Source: Gemmatimonadota bacterium
Lineage (GTDB): Bacteria > Gemmatimonadota > Gemmatimonadetes > Gemmatimonadales > GWC2-71-9
DNA: 64,000 bases
NCBI GenBank assembly: GCA_022710485.1
Contig: JAKLGU010000005.1
Location: 1-64,000 of the forward strand
Direction: 5' to 3'
In this document: positions 8,581 to 17,700 of the stretch, piece after piece
Numbering within the stretch: the first letter of the stretch is position 1
Layout of the letters: each line of letters starts with the position of its first letter
The notes under the pieces: model-generated
Database searches by the model: none
What the model was told of the DNA's origin: nothing
What the model saw: only the letters and a program-made list of their open reading frames with translations
Made by a program: the position numbers and the translations under genes

Positions 8581-11500
8581 TCACGGTCCGCTACACACGC
8601 TAATCGCATCGATGACGTTCAAGCCAGCCACAAACGCCGCTCCTACGGGCGTTAACGACGCCACAGCCGACATCGCGTCCCAGAACGAGAATTCACCCCG
8701 ATACTGAGCAGCACCATATTCAGCGGCACCGCCCGCTGCCATCATGAAGCCACCAAGAACTGAGGGGACAAGGGCCGCATCGTACAGCGGCACGCTACTG
8801 GCGAGGTGCCCGGAGGCCCGAGAGACGCTCACCATCCCAACCACAAAGCCTGACCCTCGCAGCATCGCGGCACCGGCGACGGGCAGCAGGCCGACCGTGA
8901 GGGATAAAGCGGCGTCGAGGACGGCGGCATCGCATTGCTGCGTTGATGTCTTTGTCGTCTCCCGCTCGCCGACAGTGGGGCGCTTCCTGCCCTTATTATT
9001 TCCTCCCGACTCGGCAACCTCGACACCCCCACCGCCAGAGGCAGGCGTGCCGCTGTCGTAGCAGGTCTTCACCCAGTAACCACCGTACTCGGTGATTGTC
9101 TCGCCCCTATATTCAGTGGTTACGCTGGTCTGATGCCAATCCAGCTCGCACCAGTAGGCTAGTCCAGACGGGTCGGCACGATTCACGGGATCATCCCCCG
9201 CGTACGCATACAGGTTGAGCCCCCCCTCCACCCCAATCGGATCCTCACCCAGAAACTTCCCCAGCTGCGGGTCATAGTACCGCGCCCGCATGTAGTACAG
9301 CCCGGTCTCCTGGTCGTACTCTCGCCCCGCCCAACGAAACCGAAGCACCGCCCCCGTGTCGGCCGGCGTGGTGCCCCAAGGGTTGGCCGCGGTGAGCGTG
9401 GTACCATAGTTCTTGATGAGCGCGCCATTATTCCAAGCTGCCACTCCGCGCACGGATCCGATCATGGGGTCGAGGACTAGCATCCCGGTCAGCCCGGTCG
9501 CCGGCTGCCGGACCGACATGACCTGGTCACTCCCCGGCGGATAGCCATACTCCGCGCGGACCACATTGGTGGCGCCGTTGCCGCCGAGGTCCACCAGCAC
9601 CTGGGCGCTGGCGTTGTACACAAACCAGAGCGAGTCGGGAGTGGCACCCCCGGTCACCTTCAGTACCCGGCGTCCCCGTGCGTCATACCGGAACTTCGCC
9701 ACCGTGTCGGGGCCGATGGTCACGGCGATGAGGCGCCCGAGGGCGTCCCAAACATAGGCACGTGCCGTAGTGGAACTATATGGCGGCTGGTACTTGGATG
9801 CCACATTGCCGAGCACATCGTAGCCGATGCTCCAGCCGCGGAAGCTGGTCACCCGGTTGCCCGGAGCGATGACGGCACTGCCGTCGTTGCGGTTTCCGGC
9901 TTGATCGAAGGCGTAGGCGTTACTCGTCCCCCCGAACTCGTTGGCACACGATGCCGAGCCGGGCTTGTCGCAGGCATTGACCAGCCGGCCCAGGGTGTCA
10001 TAGCTGAATTTCCGAATCGTCGTGCCGACCGACGGCGTGAGGGCGGTCACCCGTTGCAGGGAGTCGCGGCTAATCGTCTGGTCGAAGGCGTTGAGGCTTG
10101 TCGGGTAGTCCTGGCCGATCAGCTGGTGCGTGGCCGAGAAGGTCTGGGTCATCGTCCAGCCGCTGCCGGAAATCTGTGGCATGTACCGCAGCGTCGTGGG
10201 CAGGCCGTCGCCATTGCGGGTGATCTTGACGCACCCTGAGGTGAGGCAAAGCGAGTCCAGCATGCCGGTCGAGTTGCTGTACTTGTAGGCGTTTCCGGCG
10301 TTGTAAGTCGGCGAGCTACCCGTCAGTGAGGCGCTCGTCAACCGCTTGTACGCGTCATAGCCGTGATAGCCGGTCCACGTCGAGCCGTGGACCTGATGTG
10401 AATAGCCCGTCACTTGTCCCGCGGCGTTAACCACGGTGGAGTCCTTGGCATATGCATTCGAGTCCACACTCCAGAGGCCGGTTGGGCTATACCGGAAGCT
10501 GTCCGCGATCCCTGGCGCCGAGCGGCCGGCTAGCCGGCCGACCAAGTCATACCTCAGGCTGATCACGTCGCCCCGCCGCGTCACCCGCTCGCGCAGCAGG
10601 CCGCGGAGGTCGTACTTCAGTGTATCGGCTCGGGAAGTGTCGGCCACGTCGTGCTGAACGGTGAGCTGGCCGAGGGCATTGTACTGCCACTTGTAGACCT
10701 GGTTCTTGGGATCGACAAGGCGCACGAGCGCCAGCGTCGCCGGATCGTACTGGAACTGCGTCACGTATCCATACGGTGTCCGCCTGGAGAGTACCTGATT
10801 GAGGGCGCCGTATGTGAGGGACGTCCTTCCCGACATCGGGGCGTAGGCACTGTCGACCCGGCCCGCTACGTCATAGTGCACCCGGAAAGTATTGCCGCCT
10901 GGATCCTTTGTAGTCAGGGTATTGCCCCACGTGGCGTCGTAGGTCGTGCGGGTGGCATGTCCGAGCGAATCGGTCACGACGGTATCACGCCCGCGGCTGT
11001 CGGGCTTGTGCCACGCGAGGAGCGTCGCATTCGTGACTGCGGGATATGGGGAGGTGTTTCCGACGTACACCTTTTTCAAGGCGCCGGCCGGCCCGCCGTC
11101 GGTACCGGAGTAGTAGTGGAAGTCCTGCCGGGCGACATCCCCAGTAACTGTCGCCAGGTCGTTCCGCGCCGTGTAGGAGTAGTACTCGGTCCGATTGAGC
11201 GTCACGTCTTCCATCTTGGTCAGCCGTAGGCCCGTGAAGGTGTATTTCACCCGGTAGCCATTGGGCTGCAGTACCTCCGTGGCGCGGGAGGCCGTGTCGC
11301 GGGTGATGGTGGTCGTCGCGCCAAGGGGGTCCACGAGCTTGAGGGGCGCGCCGTGGGCGTCCAGCCGCAGCCGGAACAGTGCCGCCGGTGACGCAGAGCT
11401 GTCGCTTACCGCTGCCCACACAGAGTCGGGGATCAGTCCGCTCTTCCGGTTGGCCTCGGAGGTCCCGGCCAGACCCGGCTGCCACGCCACGGCCTCGGTC

Positions 11501-13053
11501 GACTGCAGCCAGCTCACCGGACTGCCCGTGCCGCCATTGTACTTCGGGATGGCCGGGGCGGTTATAGATGCGACCCGGTTGATCGGGTCGTAGCCGATGT
11601 CGGTCCGGGCGCGGGCGCGATTCCACACGCTCGCGAGCAGCCCCGCGCCACTGGGCTGGTAGGCCAGGGAGTCGGAGTAGTTGTCAGGGTCCTTGATGCG
11701 GATCAGTCGGGCGGAACCGTCGATCAGGAACAAGGTGGTCCGGGCACCAGAACCAACCGGGCCAGGAAGCACAGTTGCGCTGGCCAACCTTCCGTTGGTG
11801 TACGTCAGCGTGATCTGCTTGCCCATCGGGTCGGTGATGGCGGTGAGCAGGGTGTCGGTGTAGCTGAGCAGAGTTGCGTTTGCAATTCGGTCCACCGCCT
11901 TCGTCATCCGCCCCGCCATGTTGAACTCGACATAGGACGAATCCGTGTACACCCGGCGGTAGACGCTCGTGGCAGAGATCCAGGTGAGCACCGCACTCGT
12001 GCCACCGGGCATGCGATAGGTCGCGCAGGGGTTGCTCCCGCAGGCGCTCTCGTACAAGACGAACGCCCCGTCCCCCTCCGTGGCCAGCACATACCCGCCG
12101 GTGAAGTACAGCCGCTGGACACCCGCCGCTCGGACTCCGGCGCCGAACGAACTGCCCGTCTCATCGAGGACCACGAGCCGGGTGGACACCGAAGTGGCGA
12201 GGTTGGCGCTCGGGTAGATGGCGGTGACAGTAACGGTGACGGCGTGATCGCCTGTGCCGAGGCCGTTGGCCTTGGCGTCGATTGCCGCGGCAAGCCGGGT
12301 CGGCTGGCCTGACAGCGCCTGGAAGTAGGCCGCGGTCGCGCCGTTCTGGAGCGTCAGCGGCACGGCGCCCTTCCGCACCTCGACCTTGTAACTGGTCGGA
12401 TACTGGGTCGTCTGGCCGTTGTAGTCGGCGTCGAGCTGAATGACGGGCGTCGGGCGGTGCATGGAGCTGTTGTACGTGACGGCGAACGCGCGAGCCGTAT
12501 TGAGCGAGGTGTAGGACGGCGTGCCACGAGAGTAGAGGAAGTCAAAGCAGGACGCCGCACAAAGGCCGCTGCTTCGAACCAATGGGCTGTACGGACTGAG
12601 CGAGAGCACTGGTGCGCCGGGCCCGGTCACCGTGATGTCGTAGGACCCATTGTCGAGTATGCTCGTCACCGGGGATTCGGCAACCAGGTTGAGGACCCCA
12701 ATCCCCGCCCCTCCTGTCGTGTAGGTCACCGTGACCGTTCCCGCGTCACTTGCCGGCAAAGTCAGCGACGAAGGACTCACATCGACACAGGTGATTCCAG
12801 CGGACCCGGAGCAATAGAATTCATAGGTGTCCGCCACAGGCCCCAAGTTCTGGACGGAGAAGACCTGAGTGAACGTGCCCAAGGCCGTGCGGCTCACCGG
12901 CTGGCCGTCGGGAGTGACGCTCACACCGCCCCCTCCGCCTCCACATCCCTCCACACACAGAGGCGTGATACCACCGCCGTCCTTGTCCTGAGCGGAAGCA
13001 TTGCCCGTGAACAGCACCAGGAGGGACGCAAGACCGAGGAGGAATCGACGCAT
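8581..13053 (-). CDS. Secreted RHS-repeat polymorphic toxin, hydrophobic tip (rhs1)
   Basis: This 1490-residue protein has a Sec signal peptide (FLLGLASLLVLFTGNASAQ), a Gly/Cys-rich linker and an Ig-like N-terminal region. Long RHS/YD repeats follow (YDxxGR and NxxG variants), then the RHS core end RARYYDPQLGKFLGEDPIG and NLYAYAGDDPV, and the tip boundary DPSGL near residue 1294. RHS repeats form a shell enclosing the C-terminal toxin. The ~197-residue tip begins with Cys-containing sequence and a KGRKRP linker, and is then markedly hydrophobic (VLDAALSLTVGLLPVAGAAM; VPSVLGGFMMAAGGAAEYGA), suggesting a membrane-acting effector. A candidate immunity gene follows directly. Upstream sequence is nearly identical to that of rhs2. 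Confidence 0.93.
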   Translation of the reverse strand: MRRFLLGLASLLVLFTGNASAQDKDGGGITPLCVEGCGGGGGGVSVTPDGQPVSRTALGTFTQVFSVQNLGPVADTYEFYCSGSAGITCVDVSPSSLTLPASDAGTVTVTYTTGGAGIGVLNLVAESPVTSILDNGSYDITVTGPGAPVLSLSPYSPLVRSSGLCAASCFDFLYSRGTPSYTSLNTARAFAVTYNSSMHRPTPVIQLDADYNGQTTQYPTSYKVEVRKGAVPLTLQNGATAAYFQALSGQPTRLAAAIDAKANGLGTGDHAVTVTVTAIYPSANLATSVSTRLVVLDETGSSFGAGVRAAGVQRLYFTGGYVLATEGDGAFVLYESACGSNPCATYRMPGGTSAVLTWISATSVYRRVYTDSSYVEFNMAGRMTKAVDRIANATLLSYTDTLLTAITDPMGKQITLTYTNGRLASATVLPGPVGSGARTTLFLIDGSARLIRIKDPDNYSDSLAYQPSGAGLLASVWNRARARTDIGYDPINRVASITAPAIPKYNGGTGSPVSWLQSTEAVAWQPGLAGTSEANRKSGLIPDSVWAAVSDSSASPAALFRLRLDAHGAPLKLVDPLGATTTITRDTASRATEVLQPNGYRVKYTFTGLRLTKMEDVTLNRTEYYSYTARNDLATVTGDVARQDFHYYSGTDGGPAGALKKVYVGNTSPYPAVTNATLLAWHKPDSRGRDTVVTDSLGHATRTTYDATWGNTLTTKDPGGNTFRVHYDVAGRVDSAYAPMSGRTSLTYGALNQVLSRRTPYGYVTQFQYDPATLALVRLVDPKNQVYKWQYNALGQLTVQHDVADTSRADTLKYDLRGLLRERVTRRGDVISLRYDLVGRLAGRSAPGIADSFRYSPTGLWSVDSNAYAKDSTVVNAAGQVTGYSHQVHGSTWTGYHGYDAYKRLTSASLTGSSPTYNAGNAYKYSNSTGMLDSLCLTSGCVKITRNGDGLPTTLRYMPQISGSGWTMTQTFSATHQLIGQDYPTSLNAFDQTISRDSLQRVTALTPSVGTTIRKFSYDTLGRLVNACDKPGSASCANEFGGTSNAYAFDQAGNRNDGSAVIAPGNRVTSFRGWSIGYDVLGNVASKYQPPYSSTTARAYVWDALGRLIAVTIGPDTVAKFRYDARGRRVLKVTGGATPDSLWFVYNASAQVLVDLGGNGATNVVRAEYGYPPGSDQVMSVRQPATGLTGMLVLDPMIGSVRGVAAWNNGALIKNYGTTLTAANPWGTTPADTGAVLRFRWAGREYDQETGLYYMRARYYDPQLGKFLGEDPIGVEGGLNLYAYAGDDPVNRADPSGLAYWCELDWHQTSVTTEYRGETITEYGGYWVKTCYDSGTPASGGGGVEVAESGGNNKGRKRPTVGERETTKTSTQQCDAAVLDAALSLTVGLLPVAGAAMLRGSGFVVGMVSVSRASGHLASSVPLYDAALVPSVLGGFMMAAGGAAEYGAAQYRGEFSFWDAMSAVASLTPVGAAFVAGLNVIDAISVCSGP

Positions 13054-13211
13054 GGACCGGCTCCGGGAAAGAGACGGTCCTTCCCTTAGGCAGGCGCTAT
13101 GCCGTGCCAGCGACGTGCGTCGGTGTTGTGCAGCAACGAGTTACGGGTGGGGGCGGACGTCGCCGCTTGCCAATTGGCGCCAATTGGTGCCAATTGGCGC
13201 CAATTCGTCGA
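13054..13211 (-). promoter_or_regulatory. rhs1 upstream region, conserved with rhs2
   Basis: About 150 bases before rhs1 match the region before rhs2 (33442-33592) almost base for base, from the GGAG ribosome binding site region through GTTGTGCAGCAACGAGTTACGG to the CCAATTGG array. Such conservation in non-coding DNA, beside coding regions that differ much more, indicates a shared promoter. Confidence 0.75.
13170..13206. promoter_or_regulatory. 10-bp-phased CCAATTGG palindrome array (operator candidate), copy 1
   Basis: Three perfect CCAATTGG palindromes start at 13170, 13180 and 13190, and a fourth half unit CCAATT starts at 13200. The joints also form TTGGCGCCAA palindromes. A 10-bp period puts every site on the same face of the helix, as expected for cooperative binding of a dimeric regulator. 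The array lies about 120-150 bases upstream of the rhs1 ATG, immediately after the stop of a Fis-type activator gene. Confidence 0.7.
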
Positions 13212-14177
13212 TCAACGGCGGCGCGGCGCCCGGATACCGAGCGCCCGGAAGCGCCGGTAGAGTTGATCCGTCGAGAGGCCAAGTGCGTGCGCCGCCGCCT
13301 TGGTGCTCCCAGCTTCCCTGAGTGTGCGCTCGATCCAGGCGCGCTCTTCGGACCGGGGTGAGTCCGCTGGCCCAGGATCGGCACCCGACCAGCTCTCGGC
13401 TGCGCCACCGATTTCCGCCTCGAGGTGGCAGGCTTTCACCGGTCCCCCCTCTGCCGCAAATGCCGCCCGTTCTACCACCCGGATCAGCTCCCGCACATTC
13501 CCCGGCCAAGGGTACGAGCATGCACCGCGCAGTTCGACAAGCGATACCGTCGGACACCCGAGCTGTCGCAGGACGTGATTGATCAGGAAGGGAACGTCTT
13601 CCGGGCGTTCACGGAGAGGGGGGAGCCGTAGCGTGATCCCATTGACCCGGTGGCAGAAGTCGTCGCGCCAGGCACCGCGCACTACAAGCGCACCCGCCGG
13701 TCGTTGCGAGCTCACCAGCAGTCGGAACCGGATCGGATGCTCCTGTCGGCCTCCGAGCCGGCGGACCGTATGCGATTCCAGGGTTCGCAGCAGCCTGGCC
13801 TGGGTACCACCGGACAAGTCCGATGCCTCATCCAGGAAAAGGGTCCCGCCGGAGGCCGCTTCAATCAGGCCGGCACGGTCAACCGCCCCGGTATAGGCAC
13901 CACGCACCGTGCCGAAGAGCTCCGCGTCCGCCAGTTGTTCCGAGAGGGCTGCCACGTTTAGCGCTACCAACGTTCCGCGCACGCCGGAGAGCCGGTGGAG
14001 CGCCTGCGCCACCAGTTCCTTTCCCGTGCCGGTCTCGCCCACAATAAGCACGGGCATGTGTTGCTCAGCGGCGCGGCGAATCCGATCGAACAGCGTCAAC
14101 ATGGAGGGGTGCCGGCCGATCATTCCACAGAAACCGTCGGGGGCCCCTGTAGCATGCACATGCAGCGCGGTACTCAT
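13212..14177 (-). CDS. Sigma-54-type transcriptional activator (EBP1), GAYTGA variant
   Basis: This 321-residue AAA+ activator has no N-terminal sensor. Walker A is [15 protein letters not shown], the sigma-54 contact loop reads GAYTGA (Phe replaced by Tyr), Walker B is GGTLFLDEASD, and the Arg-finger region is LPPLRERPEDVPF. The C-terminal Fis-type helix-turn-helix is GSTKAAAHALGLSTDQLYRRF. Its ATG overlaps the gspD stop as ATGA, so it is the last gene of the T2SS operon, and the CCAATTGG array before rhs1 starts only 6 bases past its stop. It is the obvious candidate to act on that array. Confidence 0.9.
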   Translation of the reverse strand: MSTALHVHATGAPDGFCGMIGRHPSMLTLFDRIRRAAEQHMPVLIVGETGTGKELVAQALHRLSGVRGTLVALNVAALSEQLADAELFGTVRGAYTGAVDRAGLIEAASGGTLFLDEASDLSGGTQARLLRTLESHTVRRLGGRQEHPIRFRLLVSSQRPAGALVVRGAWRDDFCHRVNGITLRLPPLRERPEDVPFLINHVLRQLGCPTVSLVELRGACSYPWPGNVRELIRVVERAAFAAEGGPVKACHLEAEIGGAAESWSGADPGPADSPRSEERAWIERTLREAGSTKAAAHALGLSTDQLYRRFRALGIRAPRRR

Positions 14178-15661
14178 GGCACCACCCCCGCCGGCACGTA
14201 TGGCGTCGTGAGTTGATCGGCCTCTTCATCGCTCCTGATGATCCGGGGCGTGATGAAGATGTAGACCTCCGTCTCCTGTTTCCCCTTCCTGACCGAGCCG
14301 AACAGGCCGCCCACCAGCGGGATGGTCGAGAGGACCGGTATACCCTGCCGGACGTTGCTCTTCTGCTCGTCGCGGAGACCCCCGATGACGATGGTCTGGC
14401 CGTCCCGCACCAGCACCTGGGTGCGCGCTTCGCGGGTCGAGATGACCGGTGCGTCGAACTGGGTCTCCTCGGTGGCCTGATTGATGGCCTGCTGGACGAT
14501 CAGGGACACATAGCCATCCTGGTTGATGGTCGGCAGCACGGAGAGCTCCGTGCCCACATCCTTGTACTGAACCACCTGGTCCCGATTGGCGGTTTCCGTG
14601 GGCAGCGAGCGCTGCACCTGCACGAAGGGCCGCTGGCTCCCCACCAGGAACCGGGCCTCCGTCCCGTTGGAGGCGAGGAGGACGGGCCGGGAGATGATGC
14701 TGACGTCCCCCTTGCTGGCGGCAAGCCGCAGGGTGGCGTCGATGTCCGCCTTGCTGATGCTCATGAAGCGGATGATCAGGTCGCCAAGCCCCAGCCCCCC
14801 GTTCAGCGTGGCCTCCCCGGTCCCGCCGCCCACACTCTGGGGCGGCAGGGTGTAGTCCACGCCCAGGAAGAACCGGTTGTCGTGCCGCGCCTCCACGATC
14901 AGCACTTCGATCAGCACCTGCAGGGGACGCACGTCCACCTGCCCGACCGCCTCCTGGATGACCGCAAAGTCCTCCGGGCTCGCACGGATGAGCAGTGAAT
15001 TGGTGAGGGCATCCGGGACGACGGTCACCTGCCCCGCCAGCGCCGAGACGATCGCCTCACCTGTGGCGGGGGCCGTGGGGCGGGCCGCGCCGAGTGGCGG
15101 GACACGGTCGCGGCGGAGTTCATCCGACAAGAAGCCCCCCGAGAGTCCGCGGCCCGAGAATTCCCCTCCACCCCCGAACAGGATGTTGATGGTGGCTGCC
15201 ACGTCGGGCGCCTTGGCGTGCTTCAAGCGGATCACGAAGAGCCGGACGTCCGCGCCTCCACCGTCCTGGCCCCCTCCCTGCTCCGGTGGGCCCCCGGCAG
15301 CCGCGACCGGCCCGATCCGGTAGTAGGTGTCCATTTCCGTCAGCACCAGCCCGCGCGATTCGACCAGGCCGCTCAGGAGCGGGAGCACCTCACCCAGCGG
15401 CACCGGCCCCGGCGTCTCGAGCGTGATCCGATCACCAGGGATGCCAGCGGTCACCACCGGCTTGGTGAGGTACCGCCCAAGGGCCTGGATGGCTGCCCGG
15501 AGATCGGTGTCCACCAACCGGATCGTGACGCTGTCGTTCACGAGGCGGACCGATGCCGTGTCCTGGGCGAGCGCCGCGTGTGGCACACCCAGGGCGAGGG
15601 CCAGCAGGACGGCCCCCCACCGCGCCCTCGTCACCACGGTTCCCGCACCTGGAGTACCCAT
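14174..15661 (-). CDS. gspD: T2SS outer-membrane secretin
   Basis: This 495-residue protein has a signal peptide (WGAVLLALALGVPHAALAQ). An N0-like segment (VSVRLVDTDLRAAIQALGR type) follows, then N-domains with the hallmark FVIRLKHAKAPDVAATIN and VVPDALTNSLLIRASPEDF. The secretin core includes VLIEVLIVEARHDNRFFLGVDY, the VPVLSTIPLVGGLFGS-type motif (GIPVLSTIPLVGGLFG) and EVYIFITPRII. It forms the outer-membrane channel. It is shorter than typical GspD, with fewer N-domains. It overlaps gspC by 31 bases. Confidence 0.9.
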   Translation of the reverse strand: MGTPGAGTVVTRARWGAVLLALALGVPHAALAQDTASVRLVNDSVTIRLVDTDLRAAIQALGRYLTKPVVTAGIPGDRITLETPGPVPLGEVLPLLSGLVESRGLVLTEMDTYYRIGPVAAAGGPPEQGGGQDGGGADVRLFVIRLKHAKAPDVAATINILFGGGGEFSGRGLSGGFLSDELRRDRVPPLGAARPTAPATGEAIVSALAGQVTVVPDALTNSLLIRASPEDFAVIQEAVGQVDVRPLQVLIEVLIVEARHDNRFFLGVDYTLPPQSVGGGTGEATLNGGLGLGDLIIRFMSISKADIDATLRLAASKGDVSIISRPVLLASNGTEARFLVGSQRPFVQVQRSLPTETANRDQVVQYKDVGTELSVLPTINQDGYVSLIVQQAINQATEETQFDAPVISTREARTQVLVRDGQTIVIGGLRDEQKSNVRQGIPVLSTIPLVGGLFGSVRKGKQETEVYIFITPRIIRSDEEADQLTTPYVPAGVVP

Positions 15662-16104
15662 GTCGTGTCCATTCCCGTCACGGTGACCTCATGGGCGGTG
15701 ATCCGGCGAACCCGGAACCCCGCGACTGTCTCTCCTACCCTGACCAACTGGGCGCTTTCGAAACCAGGTATTCCTTCGATGACAGCACTGGGCTCGACCC
15801 CCCACATGATCCCGGTCAGTGCCAGCGTTGGTTTCGGGGGTGGCGGCTCATCGGGGGCGGGCGGCACCGGGTTCGGATCGAAGGGCACGGCGGCCGGCCG
15901 GCGGGAGGGCCGGAAGGGATCGCGCGCCACGACCTTCGCGTCAAGCGAGTCCCAAGCCGTGCGTTCGGGGGCGGCAATGGTGGTCTCCGCCGCCCGTGCC
16001 GGCGCGACCGGAGGCCGCCAGGGTCGGAGGACGTGCGCCCCGGCGGGAAGTGCCGCGACCGCAACGACGATGGCGACTGCACGCCCGATGCCCAGCCCTC
16101 GCAT
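15631..16104 (-). CDS. gspC: T2SS inner-membrane coupling protein (GspC/PilP-like)
   Basis: The 157-residue protein has one N-terminal hydrophobic helix (VAIVVAVAALPAGAHVL), a Pro/Ala-rich linker, the RDPFRPSRRPA motif and a small beta domain (LTGIMWGVEPSAVIEG, VRVGETVAGFRVRRI). This is the homology-region fold shared by GspC and PilP, which docks the inner-membrane platform to secretin N-domains. There is no PDZ domain. Position before gspD supports GspC. A TTG at 16113 would overlap the gspM stop and is an alternative start. Confidence 0.75.
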   Translation of the reverse strand: MRGLGIGRAVAIVVAVAALPAGAHVLRPWRPPVAPARAAETTIAAPERTAWDSLDAKVVARDPFRPSRRPAAVPFDPNPVPPAPDEPPPPKPTLALTGIMWGVEPSAVIEGIPGFESAQLVRVGETVAGFRVRRITAHEVTVTGMDTTWVLQVREPW

Positions 16105-16109
16105 GGCGC

Positions 16110-16709
16110 TCAACGGGCCCTCTCCCTGACCTGGTGCCAGCCGTACACCGCGAGTTCCACTCGCAAAACCTCAGGCCGGTGCTCCTCGCTCGTCGGTTCG
16201 AGCGCCAGCACGCGCAGATCATCCAGCAAGAGCGCGCCGGGATCCCGCTCGAGGCCACGAAGCAGCTCGATCACACCGCGGATGTCGCCTTCGACGCTCG
16301 CGCGGACAGCGACCCGGCGGAGCCCGCCCGCTGCCGCCGAATCAAGCACCGGATCCGCTCCGGTCAGCTTGACTCGGCTCCGATTCGCAACAAGCGTGAT
16401 GCGTGCCACCAGGTCCGCCGTGGCGTCGGCGGAGCTGGTCCCAGTGAGAATCCTGGGCGCCAGCGCCACCACCTGAGCCTGGAGTTGTCGCGCCGTGTCC
16501 GCGAGGGCATCGAGGCCACCCAACTCGAGTTGCATCCGGTACAGGAGTTCTTGCCTCGACGCGAGCAGTTCACGGGCGGCCCCCACCCGACTGACCACCA
16601 TGGGCACGATCCGGAGTCCGAGCCAGGTGGCCGTCACTAGCGCAGCACCGAGCAGGATCGCCCGGCGGCCCCGGCGTGCGAGCGGGCGGGTGGTCCCGTC
16701 AGTTCCCAA
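16110..16709 (-). CDS. gspM: T2SS platform protein GspM-like
   Basis: The 199-residue protein has one N-terminal membrane helix (AILLGAALVTATWLGLRIV), a coiled-coil-like segment (ELLASRQELLYRMQLELGGL) and a C-terminal alpha/beta domain with VEGDIRGVIELLRGLERDPG, where the GspM/PilO ferredoxin-like fold is expected. It probably pairs with GspL. The start appears to be TTG, overlapping gspL by 11 bases; no better-placed ATG is seen. Confidence 0.75.
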   Translation of the reverse strand: MGTDGTTRPLARRGRRAILLGAALVTATWLGLRIVPMVVSRVGAARELLASRQELLYRMQLELGGLDALADTARQLQAQVVALAPRILTGTSSADATADLVARITLVANRSRVKLTGADPVLDSAAAGGLRRVAVRASVEGDIRGVIELLRGLERDPGALLLDDLRVLALEPTSEEHRPEVLRVELAVYGWHQVRERAR

Positions 16710-17700
16710 GGCGCCCCCCGGGCTTCATGGAATCACCAAACGCGACAGTGAACCGGTCCCATTCCCGTCCAAGCAGGACTTCCCGTGCGGGATGGCCCTC
16801 GAGTCTGGGCTCGCGAATGCCCGCTGCGCGCTCGAATCCGACTTCGGCCTCCGCAGCCCGAGCGGCATAGCCTGTGGCCGAGCTCCTCCCCAGCGCCGAC
16901 AGAGACAGCGACGTGATGAATGCGGAGTCCGGGAGCGCCAGCGTGACCGCGGCCAGCGACCGCGTGAGGTCGTGTGCCGACCGCTCGGTGGCCGCTACCG
17001 CTTCCGTCATCTCGCGCGCAGTGCGCATTTCCTGGCGCAAGGCCCGTAGCGCGGCTGCCGGAGCCTCGATGCGATTGAGCTCCGCCTCCACCCGACGGCT
17101 CTCAAGGCCGAGTCGCACGAGGTAGGATGTGCCGACGAACCCCCAGAGTCCCACCGCGATAAGTGCCCAGCGCGCCAGCGACCGCCTGCGTCTGGCGAGT
17201 CGCGCGGCACGGGTTGACGGTGGGAGCAGCGACAGCCCAGTCCCCTCCGCCGGCGCGACCGATTCGAGGCGGAGGCCAGCCGCCCCTGCACCGTCCGCAA
17301 TCGCCTCGAGCAGGGTCACGTCCACGGCGCAAAGCCGTGCGACGCGGCTTCCGCTTTCGTGGGCCCAGATCGCGTCCGTCACGAGCGGCACACCATTGCG
17401 GCGGAAGTAGCGAGTCGACTGGGTCTGGACGAGCGTCCTGAGGGTTGCCTGTCGCACCGGAGGCAGATCGGTGAGGCGCCGGAGCTGCGCAACCGGCCTC
17501 TCGACGAGCACGTCGAGCGCCCGTAGATCCCGGCCCAGTTCCGGTGTCGCGGCCAGTTCGACAAGGACCCTCGGGAGGTCGTCGAGATCCCCCCAGGTGA
17601 AACGCCCGCTCCACACGGCACGCGTTCCTCGCATCGCCTCAGCGCACAGGCAACCCGGGCTGACCCTGAGCACGACGCGATTCCGCCTCGGCTTCCTCAC
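16699..17700 (-). CDS. gspL: T2SS platform protein GspL-like
   Basis: The 333-residue protein has an N-terminal cytoplasmic region, a single central membrane helix (RWALIAVGLWGFVGTSYLV, about residues 190-210), a coiled coil and a PilN-like periplasmic domain (LPDSAFITSLSLSALG). This layout is that of GspL, the link to the GspE ATPase. The cytoplasmic part is shorter and more diverged than in model GspL proteins. The start is GTG, overlapping gspK as GTGA in the same translational chain as its neighbours. Confidence 0.7.
   Translation of the reverse strand: MRKPRRNRVVLRVSPGCLCAEAMRGTRAVWSGRFTWGDLDDLPRVLVELAATPELGRDLRALDVLVERPVAQLRRLTDLPPVRQATLRTLVQTQSTRYFRRNGVPLVTDAIWAHESGSRVARLCAVDVTLLEAIADGAGAAGLRLESVAPAEGTGLSLLPPSTRAARLARRRRSLARWALIAVGLWGFVGTSYLVRLGLESRRVEAELNRIEAPAAALRALRQEMRTAREMTEAVAATERSAHDLTRSLAAVTLALPDSAFITSLSLSALGRSSATGYAARAAEAEVGFERAAGIREPRLEGHPAREVLLGREWDRFTVAFGDSMKPGGRLGN

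Noticed and set aside
13084..13112. TGGCACG...GC upstream of rhs1 (and CGGCACG...GC upstream of rhs2) as a sigma-54 -24/-12 promoter
   Set aside because: The -24-like half is good, but the next GC lies one base too far (11 instead of 10 bases between GG and GC). Sigma-54 spacing is rigid, so it is only noted as a lead for 5' end mapping.
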